A stretch of DNA of 60,805 bases, from NCBI GenBank assembly GCA_019120315.1, contig DWVJ01000044.1, positions 1-60,805 on the forward strand, written 5' to 3'. Position 1 is the stretch's first letter; each line of letters opens with the position of its first letter. Shown piece after piece: positions 1 through 7,942 of the stretch. The notes beneath the pieces are model-generated. The model saw only the letters and a program-made list of their open reading frames with translations, was not told the DNA's origin and did no database searches. Both the position numbers and the translations under genes were made by a program. This stretch comes from Candidatus Ruminococcus avistercoris (lineage in GTDB: Bacteria; Bacillota; Clostridia; Lachnospirales; Lachnospiraceae).

Positions 1-1
1 G

Positions 2-616
2 GGCGGTCATATAGAGACCCTCTTTACGCCTCCTGCACCTTACGAAACACCGGAGGCACTGGACAGAATCTGTGAGGAATATAACCGTGTCATTGGCAAT
101 ATGGAAGTCGAACCACTGATTGTTATTCCGACTTTCATTCACGATTTCCTGTGCATCCATCCGTTTAATGACGGCAACGGCAGAATGAGCCGCCTGTTGA
201 CCACGCTTCTGCTCTATAGAAACGGATTCTATGTGGGAAAATACATCTCCCTGGAGGCGAAAATCGCAAAGAACAAAGATTTGTATTACGATGCTCTCGG
301 TCAAGCGCAGATCGGATGGCACGAAGGAACGGATGACCCTATTCCGTTTATCAAATATCTGCTGGGCACTATCCTTGCTGCATACCATGACTTCGAAGAC
401 CGCTTTGCTCTGGTAGAAACAAAACTGTCGGCACTGGAAATGGTAAGACGTGCAACCCAAAACAAAATCGGGCGTTTTACTAAACAGGATATCCGGGAAC
501 TTTGTCCTTCTCTGAGCGTCAGTTCCGTAGAAGGTGCGCTGCGTAAGCTGGTAGCATCCGGTGAACTGAAACGAGAAGGCAAGGGCAAGAATATCTGCTA
601 TTACAGATTGAAGTGA
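2..616 (+). CDS. Fic family protein (5' truncated by window edge)
   Basis: The frame is open from base 2, and the ATG at 101 lies inside the domain, so the true start is left of the window. About 204 residues are visible. The Fic catalytic motif HPFNDGNGR lies 20-28 residues after that internal Met, with the catalytic His, the acidic metal ligand and the Gly/Asn/Arg phosphate-binding residues present. Known Fic enzymes with this motif transfer AMP (or another nucleotide part) to a hydroxyl side chain of a target protein. The last 65 or so residues look like a winged helix (SVEGALRKLVASGEL), a common C-terminal partner of Fic domains. The target is unknown and no inhibitory helix is seen in the visible part. 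A terminator follows 33 bases after the stop. Confidence 0.9.
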   Translation, partial: GGHIETLFTPPAPYETPEALDRICEEYNRVIGNMEVEPLIVIPTFIHDFLCIHPFNDGNGRMSRLLTTLLLYRNGFYVGKYISLEAKIAKNKDLYYDALGQAQIGWHEGTDDPIPFIKYLLGTILAAYHDFEDRFALVETKLSALEMVRRATQNKIGRFTKQDIRELCPSLSVSSVEGALRKLVASGELKREGKGKNICYYRLK

Positions 617-648
617 TGTACCGTGTGTGTAAAAACTTCATAACTGCC

Positions 649-698
649 AAAAACAGCACTGATACCGCTATTTGTTCAGCGTGTTCAGTGCTGTTTTT
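649..698. terminator. Bidirectional terminator between Fic gene and rlmD
   Basis: Perfect 14-base inverted repeat: AAAAACAGCACTGA at 649-662 pairs with 685-698, with a 22-base loop. It is flanked by an A run on the left and a T run on the right, so it can end transcripts of both converging genes. Confidence 0.8.
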
Positions 699-725
699 AT
701 GTTCAGTATTACTTTTTAAAATTAC

Positions 726-746
726 GGTGGCAAATGGGTGGCAAAT
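726..746. repeat. Tandem 10-base repeat near rlmD 3' end
   Basis: GGTGGCAAAT occurs at 726-735 and again at 737-746, one G apart, 37 bases from the rlmD stop codon. Short direct repeats of this kind are typical of tyrosine-integrase arm sites. That role is inferred only from position beside rlmD and an accessory-type Fic gene. Confidence 0.4.
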
Positions 747-782
747 CGACTGAACCGTACCACGCAAATGCCGGAAAGTCGC

Positions 783-2141
783 CTATTTTCGCACAAGTTT
801 ACAAATTGTCTCACAATGCACCGTCTGACAAAACTGATCCACGCAGCAAACCTTTTCCACCCGGTATCCCCGAGCCTGGAACATCTCCAGATCCCGGGCC
901 AGGCTGGTGGCCTTGCAGGAAATATAAACGATCCGCTCCACGCCGTAATCCAGGATCTTGGGCAGCGCTTTGGGATGGATGCCGTCCCTTGGCGGGTCGA
1001 GGATAATCAGGTCCGGTTTTTCCGTCACCTCATCCAGCACCTTCAGCACATCCCCGGCGATGAATTCACAGTTCGTGATGCCGTTTCTGGCAGCGTTCTG
1101 CCTGGCCGCTTCCACCGCTTCCTCCACGATTTCCACGCCCACCACCTTGTCGGCCACCGCCGCGGCGATCTGGGAGATGGTGCCGGTGCCGCTGTACAGA
1201 TCGAACACCGTTTTGTTTTTCGTATCACCGATGTATTCCCGCACGGTGCGATACAGTACCTCCGCGGCACGGGAGTTGGGCTGAAAGAAGGAAAAGGGCG
1301 TGATCTTAAAGGTGAGTCCCAGCAATTTCTCATAGAAATGATCCTGGCCGTAGAGCACCCTGGTCTCATCGCTTCGCACCACATCGGAGAGGGAATCGTT
1401 CAGGATGTGCAGGATACCCACGATCTTTCCCTCCAGGGGAAGGGCGAGGAGTTCCTGCACCAGGGGCGACAGCTCGTGTTCCTCCTGGGTGGTGGTGACC
1501 AGGTTCACCAGGATTTCCCCGGTGGTATCGCCTCTTCGCAGCAGCAGGTGGCGCAGATAACCGGTGTGCTGCATTTTTTTGTAATAGCCGACTTTCCGCG
1601 TCCGGAAGTAATCCAGCACGCAGGAGAGTATGGCCGTCATATCTTCGTGCACCAGTTTGCAGTCGTCCGCCGTCAGCACATCGTAGGTGCTGCCCTTTTT
1701 GTGCAGACCCAGGGTCAGGGGACCGTCTTTGCAGTCGTCGCCGAAGGAAAATTCCATCTTGTTGCGGTAGGCAAATTCCCGGGGGCTGGCTTTGATGGGT
1801 TCGAAGGTATAGTCCGTACGGATGACAGGATCCAGCAGCCTGCGGATCTGATCTTCTTTCATCTTCAGCTGGTTTTCATAGCTCATGGTCTGGTACATGC
1901 AGCCGCCGCACGCGGGGAAAATGCTGCACACCGGATCTCTGGTCTCCAGGTGGGATTTTTCCAGCACCTTTAAAAGCCGCCCTTCCAGCCGGCCGGAGCG
2001 TTTCTTGTTGATCATAAATTCTATTTTCTGTCCCGGGATGGCATTTTTGACCGTGACGGCGCCTTCCTCCAGACGGACTTTTCCCTTGTTGGGGAAGTCC
2101 ACATATTCCACGTATCCGCAGCAGATATCTCCTTTTTTCAT
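783..2141 (-). CDS. rlmD: 23S rRNA (uracil-C5)-methyltransferase, RlmD/RumA type
   Basis: SAM-dependent enzyme that methylates C5 of uracil in 23S rRNA (U1939 and, in some Firmicutes, also U747). A TRAM-like RNA-binding domain covers residues 1-60. The four [4Fe-4S] ligands are C72, C78, C81 (CGGC) and C161. The SAM-binding loop is FDLYSGTGT (about 313-321), followed by DPPRDGIHP (382-390). The catalytic Cys is C409 in YISCKATSLARDL and the general base Glu is in HCETICK near the C terminus. Its 452 residues are normal for the family. The ATG is 15 bases after the deacylase gene, so the two are probably one transcript. Whether it is specific for one site or two (RlmCD) cannot be told from sequence. 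Confidence 0.92.
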   Translation of the reverse strand: MKKGDICCGYVEYVDFPNKGKVRLEEGAVTVKNAIPGQKIEFMINKKRSGRLEGRLLKVLEKSHLETRDPVCSIFPACGGCMYQTMSYENQLKMKEDQIRRLLDPVIRTDYTFEPIKASPREFAYRNKMEFSFGDDCKDGPLTLGLHKKGSTYDVLTADDCKLVHEDMTAILSCVLDYFRTRKVGYYKKMQHTGYLRHLLLRRGDTTGEILVNLVTTTQEEHELSPLVQELLALPLEGKIVGILHILNDSLSDVVRSDETRVLYGQDHFYEKLLGLTFKITPFSFFQPNSRAAEVLYRTVREYIGDTKNKTVFDLYSGTGTISQIAAAVADKVVGVEIVEEAVEAARQNAARNGITNCEFIAGDVLKVLDEVTEKPDLIILDPPRDGIHPKALPKILDYGVERIVYISCKATSLARDLEMFQARGYRVEKVCCVDQFCQTVHCETICKLVRK

Positions 2142-2156
2142 AATCTTGTCGCTCCC

Positions 2157-2693
2157 TTACAATCTCACCATAATCGGCCGGTGGCCAACCGCCGGGAGAA
2201 ATTTCTCCAGCAGATCGGATGTTTTCAGTTTCATGCTGACGGTATTGATGCAGGGGTGGCAGCCCACATATTCATTCTGGATCACTTCCTCATCGATCAG
2301 CAGCTGTACTCTTTGTTCTTTGTCGTTCATCAGCCCCATGACACTGACGGAACCGGGGGTGATGTCCAGAAACTGTTCCATGTATTCCGGTTTTCCGAAG
2401 GAAAGACGGGCCACGCCCAGCTGACGGGAAAGATCTTTCGTCTTAAAGGGCTTTTCTCCCGGCATCATCAGCAGGTAGAATGATGTCTCCTGACGGTTGC
2501 ACAAAAACAGGTTTTTGCAGATCGCGATCTGCAAAAGCTCATCCACCTGGGCGCAGGATTCCATCGTGTTGTGGACCTCGTGATCTACCCGCACAAACGG
2601 GATTCCCAGGGAATCCAGAAGATCATAGGTCCTTATTTCCTTTTGCGGGCGCCCCGTCTCATCCTGAGGTCTGCCCTGCAGCAGTTCCATCAT
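2157..2693 (-). CDS. Prolyl-tRNA deacylase-like protein (ProXp / YbaK-type editing domain)
   Basis: Free-standing relative of the editing domain of prolyl-tRNA synthetase. Members (ProXp-ala, YbaK, PrdX) hydrolyse mischarged tRNA such as Ala-tRNA(Pro). Visible family features are ICKNLFLCNRQ, the strand YLLMMPGEKPF, the TPGSVSVMGLMND segment and the closing VGCHPCINTVSM. I start at the ATG at 2693 because GGAGGAG lies six bases before it; the upstream ATG at 2708 would place that site inside the gene. This gives 178 residues. It lies directly upstream of rlmD, both acting on RNA. Exact tRNA specificity is not readable from the sequence. Confidence 0.85.
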   Translation of the reverse strand: MMELLQGRPQDETGRPQKEIRTYDLLDSLGIPFVRVDHEVHNTMESCAQVDELLQIAICKNLFLCNRQETSFYLLMMPGEKPFKTKDLSRQLGVARLSFGKPEYMEQFLDITPGSVSVMGLMNDKEQRVQLLIDEEVIQNEYVGCHPCINTVSMKLKTSDLLEKFLPAVGHRPIMVRL

Positions 2694-2724
2694 TTTTTTC
2701 TCCTCCATAACTGTTTTATCACAG

Positions 2725-2754
2725 AAAAAGTCCCGACGTCATGTACGCCGGGAC
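2725..2754 (-). terminator. Terminator after the small acidic membrane protein gene
   Basis: On the minus strand GTCCCGGCG and CGTCGGGAC (2730-2738 / 2746-2754, one mismatch) form a hairpin followed by five T (2729-2725) and then C. It starts 17 bases beyond the stop at 2772 and lies before the ProXp gene start. Confidence 0.75.
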
Positions 2755-2771
2755 CAAACATACGTGTTATA

Positions 2772-3020
2772 TTATTTCTCGTCCTCTGTCTCTTCTTCCT
2801 CTTCATCCTCGTCTTCGAAATAATCGTCGAAGTCATCATCGAAATCGTCTTCGAAGTCCTCCAGATAATCCGGCGTAAAGAAACGATATACTGCATATGC
2901 GATTCCCGCTACAGCAGCAACGGCACCGATAATTGCCAAAACCCATAACAGTGTATTTTTACTTTTTTCTTCATTTTCTTTTCTTTGTAACATTGCCATC
3001 AGTTCATCAATTTTATTCAT
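2772..3020 (-). CDS. Small membrane protein with acidic tail, unknown function
   Basis: 82-residue protein not assigned to a characterised family. A short basic/acidic N-terminal helix (1-22) is followed by one membrane segment (about 23-47, rich in Ala, Ile and Val). The C-terminal 30 residues are almost entirely Asp, Glu, Phe and Tyr in a pattern of DDF/DDY units. With positive residues before the membrane segment, the N terminus should be inside and the acidic tail outside, where it could bind divalent cations or cationic wall parts; this is inference. The start is the ATG at 3020; a GTG nine bases upstream is the alternative. A terminator follows, so it is its own transcript or the last gene after pcrA. 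Confidence 0.65.
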   Translation of the reverse strand: MNKIDELMAMLQRKENEEKSKNTLLWVLAIIGAVAAVAGIAYAVYRFFTPDYLEDFEDDFDDDFDDYFEDEDEEEEETEDEK

Positions 3021-3082
3021 AGTAGACACCGTCCTCTCTCTTAGTTAGAAATATTATAACACTATCTGTATTATTTTACCAC

Positions 3083-3114
3083 AAAAATCTGAATTTAGGC
3101 GCTCTCAGATTTTT
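3083..3114. terminator. Terminator at the pcrA stop codon
   Basis: AAAAATCTGA at 3083-3092 pairs with 3105-3114, a perfect 10-bp stem with a 12-base loop, A/T runs on both sides. The pcrA stop codon (3105-3107) is inside the arm. Confidence 0.75.
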
Positions 3115-5315
3115 TTTAACTTTGCAAAAGCCGCAAACATTTTTTTCACGCCTGACCGTTCGAAATCCACCGTCACTTCGTAATCCTTTCCGCCTTCTAC
3201 GATAGCCTTCACCACGCCGACGCCGAATTTCACATGGCGCACCGTATCGCCCACTTCATAATCCAGTTTCTCCGCCTTGGTGACTTTAAACTGCTTTGGC
3301 TGGAAGGCCTGGGTATGGAAGGCTTCCCGCATCTGGCGGTATACGTTGGAGACCGGGATCTGATCCAGCTTTGGTTTCTTTTCCTGGATTTCTCTTCCCA
3401 TATCCACCAGTTCCCGCGGGATTTCCCGCACGAACCGGGATACCCGGTTGTACTGTGTTTCTCCGCGGATCATCCGCTGCTGGGCGCAGGTCAGCGTCAG
3501 TTCTTTCATGGCCCTTGTGATGCCCACGTAGCAGAGTCTTCGCTCCTCTTCCACTGCCATGGGATCGTCTGACACGATGGACAGATAGCTGGGGAAGATA
3601 CCGTCTTCCATGCCGCTTAAGTAGACGAAGGGAAACTCCAGGCCCTTGGCGCTGTGCAGCGTCATCAGCAGCACCCGGTCCTCTGTGTCATCCACCGAAT
3701 CGATATCGCTCACCAGGGCGATCTCCTCCAGGAATTCGCTTAACGTCCCTTTTTCATGTTCCTCGTCATAGGTGACCGCCTTGGTGATCAGTTCGTCGAT
3801 ATTTTCGATCCTGCCCCGGGCTTCCTCGGTATCTTCCAGCTCCAGTTCCCGGACGTACCCGGTCTCTTCGATGATCTGGTTCAGGATTTCCGCCACCGAC
3901 AGGAACTCCACCTGGGAGCGGATGCGCTGGATCATATCCACGAAGGGGCGGATCTTGCTGTAGCTTCTTCCTGCCGCCGCTGCCAGGCCTTCACTTTTCA
4001 GCGCATCATAAAAACTCAGATCCTGCTCCTGGGCGTAGACCGCCACCTTCGTCAGTGTGGCCGCGCCGATCCCCCGTTTTGGTACGTTGATGATTCTGCG
4101 GACCGCCAGGTCGTCCCGGGCATTGTCCACCGTCTTCATGTAGGAGAGCAGATCCTTGATTTCCTTTCTGGCATAGAAATTGACGCCGCCCACCAGGCGG
4201 TAGGGGATGTTAGCCATGAGGAATTTCTCTTCAAAAAGGCGGGACTGGGCGTTGGTGCGGTACAGGATGGCGAAATCCTTGTAAGACGCCTCTTCTTCCC
4301 TCTTTTTCTTCTGGATTTCTCCCGCTATGTATTCCGCTTCCTCAAACGCATTCATAAACTGGCGAAAGGCCACCTGTTTTCCCTTCTCATTATCCGTCCA
4401 CAGCGTTTTTTCTTTGCGCTGGCTGTTGTTTCTGATCACCTCGTTGGCCGCGTCCAGGATATTCTGGGTGGAGCGGTAATTCTGCTCCAGCCGGATCACA
4501 CGGGCGTCGGGGAAAACGTGTTCAAACTCCAGGATATTTTTTATATCCGCCCCCCGGAATTTATAGATGGACTGGTCGTCGTCGCCCACCACACACAGAT
4601 TGCGGTATTTTGCCGCCAGAAGACTGATGAAGCGAAACTGCACCAGATTGGTATCCTGGTACTCGTCTACCATCAGATAGCGGAACCGTTCCTGATAATA
4701 TTCCAGCACCTCCGGACAGGTTTCAAAAAGTTCCACGGTTTTCATCAGCAGATCGTCAAAATCCAGGGCGTTGTTCTTTCGCAGGCGGCTCTGGTACTCC
4801 TTGTACACTCTGGCAATAGTTTTGCCGTTCCAGCTGTCTTCCTCCTGATATTCTTCCGCGGTAATATTCTTGTTCTTGGCTGCGGAGATGGCCGACAAAA
4901 GCATCCGTTCCTTGTACAGCTTACTGTCGATATTCAGCGATTTGCAGACCTCTTTTACCACTGCTTTGGAATCATCCGTATCGTAAATGGTAAAATTCGT
5001 ACCGTATCCGATCCGGTCGATGTATCTTCTTAAAATACGGACGCAGCTGGAATGAAAGGTGCTGACCCAGATACTGTCCGCTCCGAAAGAGACCGTCTTC
5101 TCCACCCGCTCTTTCATCTCTCCCGCCGCTTTATTGGTAAAGGTGATGGCCATGATGTTCCAGGGCTTCACCCCTTTTTCTTCTATCAGACAGGCAATCC
5201 TGTGGGTCAGAACTCGTGTTTTGCCGGAACCTGCTCCGGCCAGGATCAGCAGAGGCCCTTCCGTACACAAGACGGCTTCCTGCTGCTGCGGATTCAGACC
5301 TTCCAAACTGTTCAT
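3105..5315 (-). CDS. pcrA: ATP-dependent DNA helicase PcrA (UvrD family)
   Basis: 3'-5' superfamily 1A helicase for nucleotide excision repair and removal of RecA and other blocks from DNA. Motif I is GAGSGKT near residue 28, motif II DEYQDTN, motif IV QNYRSTQ, motif V LHSAKGLEFPFVYL, motif VI EERRLCYVGITRAM. The C-terminal 60 residues form the Tudor-like fold that contacts RNA polymerase (VGDTVRHVKFGVGVV). I start at the ATG at 5315 (736 residues) because GGGAGG lies 12 bases upstream; the ATG at 5339 has that site inside it. An extended -10 promoter lies 41 bases upstream. The gene is divergent from the DUF1836 gene. Confidence 0.95.
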   Translation of the reverse strand: MNSLEGLNPQQQEAVLCTEGPLLILAGAGSGKTRVLTHRIACLIEEKGVKPWNIMAITFTNKAAGEMKERVEKTVSFGADSIWVSTFHSSCVRILRRYIDRIGYGTNFTIYDTDDSKAVVKEVCKSLNIDSKLYKERMLLSAISAAKNKNITAEEYQEEDSWNGKTIARVYKEYQSRLRKNNALDFDDLLMKTVELFETCPEVLEYYQERFRYLMVDEYQDTNLVQFRFISLLAAKYRNLCVVGDDDQSIYKFRGADIKNILEFEHVFPDARVIRLEQNYRSTQNILDAANEVIRNNSQRKEKTLWTDNEKGKQVAFRQFMNAFEEAEYIAGEIQKKKREEEASYKDFAILYRTNAQSRLFEEKFLMANIPYRLVGGVNFYARKEIKDLLSYMKTVDNARDDLAVRRIINVPKRGIGAATLTKVAVYAQEQDLSFYDALKSEGLAAAAGRSYSKIRPFVDMIQRIRSQVEFLSVAEILNQIIEETGYVRELELEDTEEARGRIENIDELITKAVTYDEEHEKGTLSEFLEEIALVSDIDSVDDTEDRVLLMTLHSAKGLEFPFVYLSGMEDGIFPSYLSIVSDDPMAVEEERRLCYVGITRAMKELTLTCAQQRMIRGETQYNRVSRFVREIPRELVDMGREIQEKKPKLDQIPVSNVYRQMREAFHTQAFQPKQFKVTKAEKLDYEVGDTVRHVKFGVGVVKAIVEGGKDYEVTVDFERSGVKKMFAAFAKLKKI

Positions 5316-5355
5316 ATCATTCTTTCCTCCCGGCTTCATTAATCATACTTTTCAA

Positions 5356-5364
5356 AGTATATCA
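5356..5364 (-). promoter_or_regulatory. Extended -10 promoter of pcrA
   Basis: On the minus strand TGATATACT is an extended -10 element (TG at 5364-5363, TATACT at 5361-5356). The -35 region is weak, as expected for extended -10 promoters. The start would lie about 35 bases before the pcrA ATG. Confidence 0.5.
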
Positions 5365-5400
5365 CAAAACAGGGCGGCTGAACAGTTGCCAAAAAACTGC

Positions 5401-5429
5401 TTGTCATCTGGTTATGAAAACTATATAAT
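5401..5429 (+). promoter_or_regulatory. Promoter of DUF1836 gene
   Basis: TTGTCA at 5401-5406, a 17-base spacer, then TATAAT at 5424-5429. It is a near-consensus vegetative (sigma A) promoter, 39 bases before the ATG at 5469. Confidence 0.75.
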
Positions 5430-5468
5430 ATATTTTAGATGTTTTAATGACACGAGGAGATAAAAGAG

Positions 5469-6074
5469 ATGAATATCGACAAAGAAAACGTAATCGGCAG
5501 CATCTTGGACAGCATTTCCCGGATCGACTATATCCGTCCGGAGGAGATTCCCAACATCGCTTTATATATGGATCAGGTGACCACCTTCATGGACGCCCAT
5601 CTGGAATCTTCCAAGCGGTATGAAGAGGATAAGATTCTTACCAAAACCATGATCAACAATTATACCAAAAATCATCTGCTGCCGCCCTCCGATAAAAAGA
5701 AATATTCCACAGAGCACATCCTGCTGCTGATTTTTATCTATTATTTTAAAGGATTTCTCTCCATCAACGATATCCAGACGCTGCTGCAGCCTTTAAGCGA
5801 CCGGTATTTCAGCTCAGAAGAAGGTATGTCGCTGACGGATATTTATAACGAAGCTTTTAGTATGGAAAAGGAACAGATCGAGGTTCTGAAAAAGGATGTA
5901 AAGGAAAAGTATGAACGTTCCCGCGAAACCTTCGCAGACGCCCCTGCCGGTGAGCGGGAGTTTCTCCAGCTGTTTTCTTTCATCTGTCTCCTTAGTTTCG
6001 ACGTATACCTGAAAAAACAGATTATCGAGAATCTGATCGACCTTTTGCCCCCGCCGGCAAAGGGCAGGAAATAG
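5469..6074 (+). CDS. DUF1836 domain-containing protein
   Basis: 201 residues of the DUF1836 family, common in Firmicutes and of unknown function. Residues 60-120 (MINNYTKNHLLPPSDKKKYS then ILLLIFIYYFKGFLSINDIQ) look like a MerR-type winged helix: the NYTKNHLLPP segment resembles the RxYexxGLLxP signature, and LSINDIQTLL a second helix. DNA binding is therefore a reasonable guess, but no partner or target is known. There are no membrane segments. It has a GAGGAG ribosome-binding site and its own promoter and terminator, so it is a single-gene transcript divergent from pcrA. Confidence 0.8.
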   Translation: MNIDKENVIGSILDSISRIDYIRPEEIPNIALYMDQVTTFMDAHLESSKRYEEDKILTKTMINNYTKNHLLPPSDKKKYSTEHILLLIFIYYFKGFLSINDIQTLLQPLSDRYFSSEEGMSLTDIYNEAFSMEKEQIEVLKKDVKEKYERSRETFADAPAGEREFLQLFSFICLLSFDVYLKKQIIENLIDLLPPPAKGRK

Positions 6075-6101
6075 ACCGCGGCTTATGGCCCGGTCTTTTT
6101 T
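6074..6101 (+). terminator. Terminator of DUF1836 gene
   Basis: GACCG (6074-6078) pairs with CGGTC (6091-6095), extended inward by GGC/GCC around a bulged C, and is followed by TTTTTT at 6096-6101. Confidence 0.8.
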
Positions 6102-6116
6102 CCTGTCCGCTTCTTC

Positions 6117-6145
6117 TTTACATCAAAATTTTAACGTGATAAAAT
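6117..6145 (+). promoter_or_regulatory. Promoter of yerC-like gene and its operon
   Basis: TTTACA at 6117-6122, a 17-base spacer, TAAAAT at 6140-6145. It lies 41 bases before the ATG at 6186 and would drive yerC, the radical SAM gene and the DUF4364 gene together. Confidence 0.6.
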
Positions 6146-6185
6146 ATATGAGGACCTGATAATACCAGCAAAAGGAGTACTACTT

Positions 6186-6476
6186 ATGGGAAAAACAATA
6201 CATACGGAAGCAGTGGATCAGTTATTTGACGCGATTTTAAGTCTGAAAAATAAAGAAGAGTGCTATACCTTTTTTGAGGATGTGTGCACCATCAATGAAC
6301 TTCTCTCTTTGTCCCAGCGGTTTGAGGTTGCCAAGATGCTGCGCCAGAAGAAAACCTATCTGGAAATTTCTGAAAAAACCGGCGCTTCCACCGCCACCAT
6401 CAGCCGTGTCAACCGTTCTCTGACTTACGGAAACGACGGCTACGAAATGGTCTTTGAACGTTTGCACATCGAGTAA
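6186..6476 (+). CDS. YerC/YecD family TrpR-related protein
   Basis: 96-residue protein of the TrpR superfamily (YerC/YecD type). The helix-turn-helix reads TYLEISEKTGASTATISRVN (about 58-77), preceded by the LLSLSQRFEVAKML helix typical of the family. It is probably a DNA-binding regulator, but no target is established for this subfamily and a tryptophan co-repressor role is not implied. The gene has a clear AAGGAG site nine bases upstream and is followed after nine bases by the radical SAM gene. In Bacillus subtilis yerC also lies near pcrA, so the neighbourhood is partly conserved. Confidence 0.85.
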   Translation: MGKTIHTEAVDQLFDAILSLKNKEECYTFFEDVCTINELLSLSQRFEVAKMLRQKKTYLEISEKTGASTATISRVNRSLTYGNDGYEMVFERLHIE

Positions 6477-6485
6477 GGAGTTCCC

Positions 6486-7421
6486 ATGAGAAGATGGCTT
6501 GACAAACCTTACTATTCTCTGCACGCCATGCTGCAGGAGCGGTTTCATGAAAAGGTATATAAGCTGTCCTTAAACGGAGGCATGACCTGTCCCAACCGGG
6601 ACGGCACACTGGGAACCAGAGGCTGCATTTTCTGCAGCGCCGGCGGCTCCGGCGATTTCGCCGCAGATCGCCTTCTGTCCGTCACCAAGCAGATCGAACA
6701 GCAAAAGGCGCTGATCACCCAAAAACGTCCGGTGCATAAGTTTATCGCCTATTTTCAGGCCTATACCAATACCTATGCTCCCGTCCCGTACCTGGAAAAG
6801 CTTTTCCGGGAGGCCATCTGTCATCCGGACATCGTGGCTTTGTCCATCGGCACCCGGCCTGACTGTCTGGGCGATGATGTCCTTGATCTGCTGGATCGCT
6901 TAAACCGGATCAAACCGGTATGGGTGGAACTGGGCCTGCAGACCATCCATGAGGATACGGCCCGCTATATCCGCAGAGGATATACTCTGGACTGTTTTGA
7001 AAAAGCGGTGAAGGATCTGCGCGCCCGCAGCCTGGAAGTGATCGTTCACACCATCCTGGGACTGCCGGGCGAGAACCGGGAACGGACGCTGCAGACCATC
7101 CGCTATCTGAACGGCCAGCCCATCCAGGGGATCAAGCTGCAGCTGCTCCATGTTCTCAAAGGAACGGATCTGGCTTTGGACTATGAGAGGGGACTCTTTG
7201 AAACCCTGACCATGGAATCTTATCTCACCCTGCTGATCGCCTGTCTGGAACGGCTGTCCCCCGACATCGTCGTCCACCGGCTGACCGGCGACGGTCCGAA
7301 GGATCTTCTGATCGCCCCTGTCTGGAGCAGCGCCAAGCGCACCGTTCTCAATGAACTGCACCGGCGGATGAAGCTGGAAAACACATGGCAGGGACGTCTG
7401 TACCATAGCACGGAGGAATGA
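6486..7421 (+). CDS. TIGR01212 family radical SAM protein (YhcC/YtqA)
   Basis: 311-residue radical SAM enzyme. The cluster motif is spread out as in this subfamily: CPNRDGTLGTRGCIFC gives the [4Fe-4S] Cys residues near 35, 48 and 51. Further family landmarks are AYFQAYTNTYAPV, LSIGTRPDCL, VELGLQTIHEDTARYIRRGY and HTILGLPGE. The reaction and substrate of the family are unknown; it is related to Elp3 in the radical SAM core. It sits between yerC and the DUF4364 gene in one operon, with nine bases before it and near-contact after it. Confidence 0.88.
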   Translation: MRRWLDKPYYSLHAMLQERFHEKVYKLSLNGGMTCPNRDGTLGTRGCIFCSAGGSGDFAADRLLSVTKQIEQQKALITQKRPVHKFIAYFQAYTNTYAPVPYLEKLFREAICHPDIVALSIGTRPDCLGDDVLDLLDRLNRIKPVWVELGLQTIHEDTARYIRRGYTLDCFEKAVKDLRARSLEVIVHTILGLPGENRERTLQTIRYLNGQPIQGIKLQLLHVLKGTDLALDYERGLFETLTMESYLTLLIACLERLSPDIVVHRLTGDGPKDLLIAPVWSSAKRTVLNELHRRMKLENTWQGRLYHSTEE

Positions 7422-7423
7422 AA

Positions 7424-7942
7424 ATGGCTGAATCTTTAACGTTATACAAACTGATTATTCTCTATATGCTGAACAAGGTGACCTTTCCTCTCACCAATTC
7501 CCAGCTTTCCGATTTCATTCTGGGCCAGGAATATACCACCTACTTCCATCTCCAGCAGGCCATCAATGAGATGCTGGAGGCAAATCTTCTGAAGGTGGAG
7601 GTCATCCGCAACTCTTCCCGTTACCACATGACGGCGGAAGGACGGCAGACTCTGGGATATTTTGAAAACCAGATCCCGGACGCCATCAAGGAAGACATCC
7701 TGCAGTATCTGGAGCAGCATTCCTATGAGATGCGCAACGAAGTATCCGTCTGGGCCGACTATGACAAGGTCAGCGGCCGAACAGAATACGATGTCCACTG
7801 CCAGGTAAAGGAAGGTGAAAGTATTCTCATCGACCTGCATCTTTCTGTCCCGGAGGAGGATCTGGCGCAGTCTCTGTGCCGCAGCTGGTCCAAAAAGAGC
7901 CAGGAGATTTATGAACACATCATGAAAGAACTGATGAGCTAA
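7424..7942 (+). CDS. DUF4364 family protein (winged-helix-like)
   Basis: 172 residues, DUF4364 family, found mainly in clostridia and of unknown role. Residues 10-75 look like a PadR-like winged helix (LSDFILGQEYTTYFHLQQAI, then LLKVEVIRNSSRYHMTAEG as wing). The C-terminal half is a mixed domain. I choose the ATG at 7424 since GGAGG lies seven bases upstream; an ATG at 7418 overlaps the radical SAM stop and is too close to that site. Translation is likely coupled to the upstream gene. Its TAA overlaps, tail to tail, the TAG of the MATE gene on the other strand. Confidence 0.8.
   Translation: MAESLTLYKLIILYMLNKVTFPLTNSQLSDFILGQEYTTYFHLQQAINEMLEANLLKVEVIRNSSRYHMTAEGRQTLGYFENQIPDAIKEDILQYLEQHSYEMRNEVSVWADYDKVSGRTEYDVHCQVKEGESILIDLHLSVPEEDLAQSLCRSWSKKSQEIYEHIMKELMS

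Noticed and set aside
101-616. ATG at 101 as the Fic gene start
   Set aside because: The frame is open to the window edge and residues before the ATG belong to the Fic domain (TPPAPYETPEALDRICEEY).
738-1973. Long open frame on the plus strand opposite rlmD
   Set aside because: It mirrors the rlmD coding frame and has no recognisable domains; rlmD has all its catalytic motifs. Similar mirror frames lie opposite pcrA, capA and the S41 protease.
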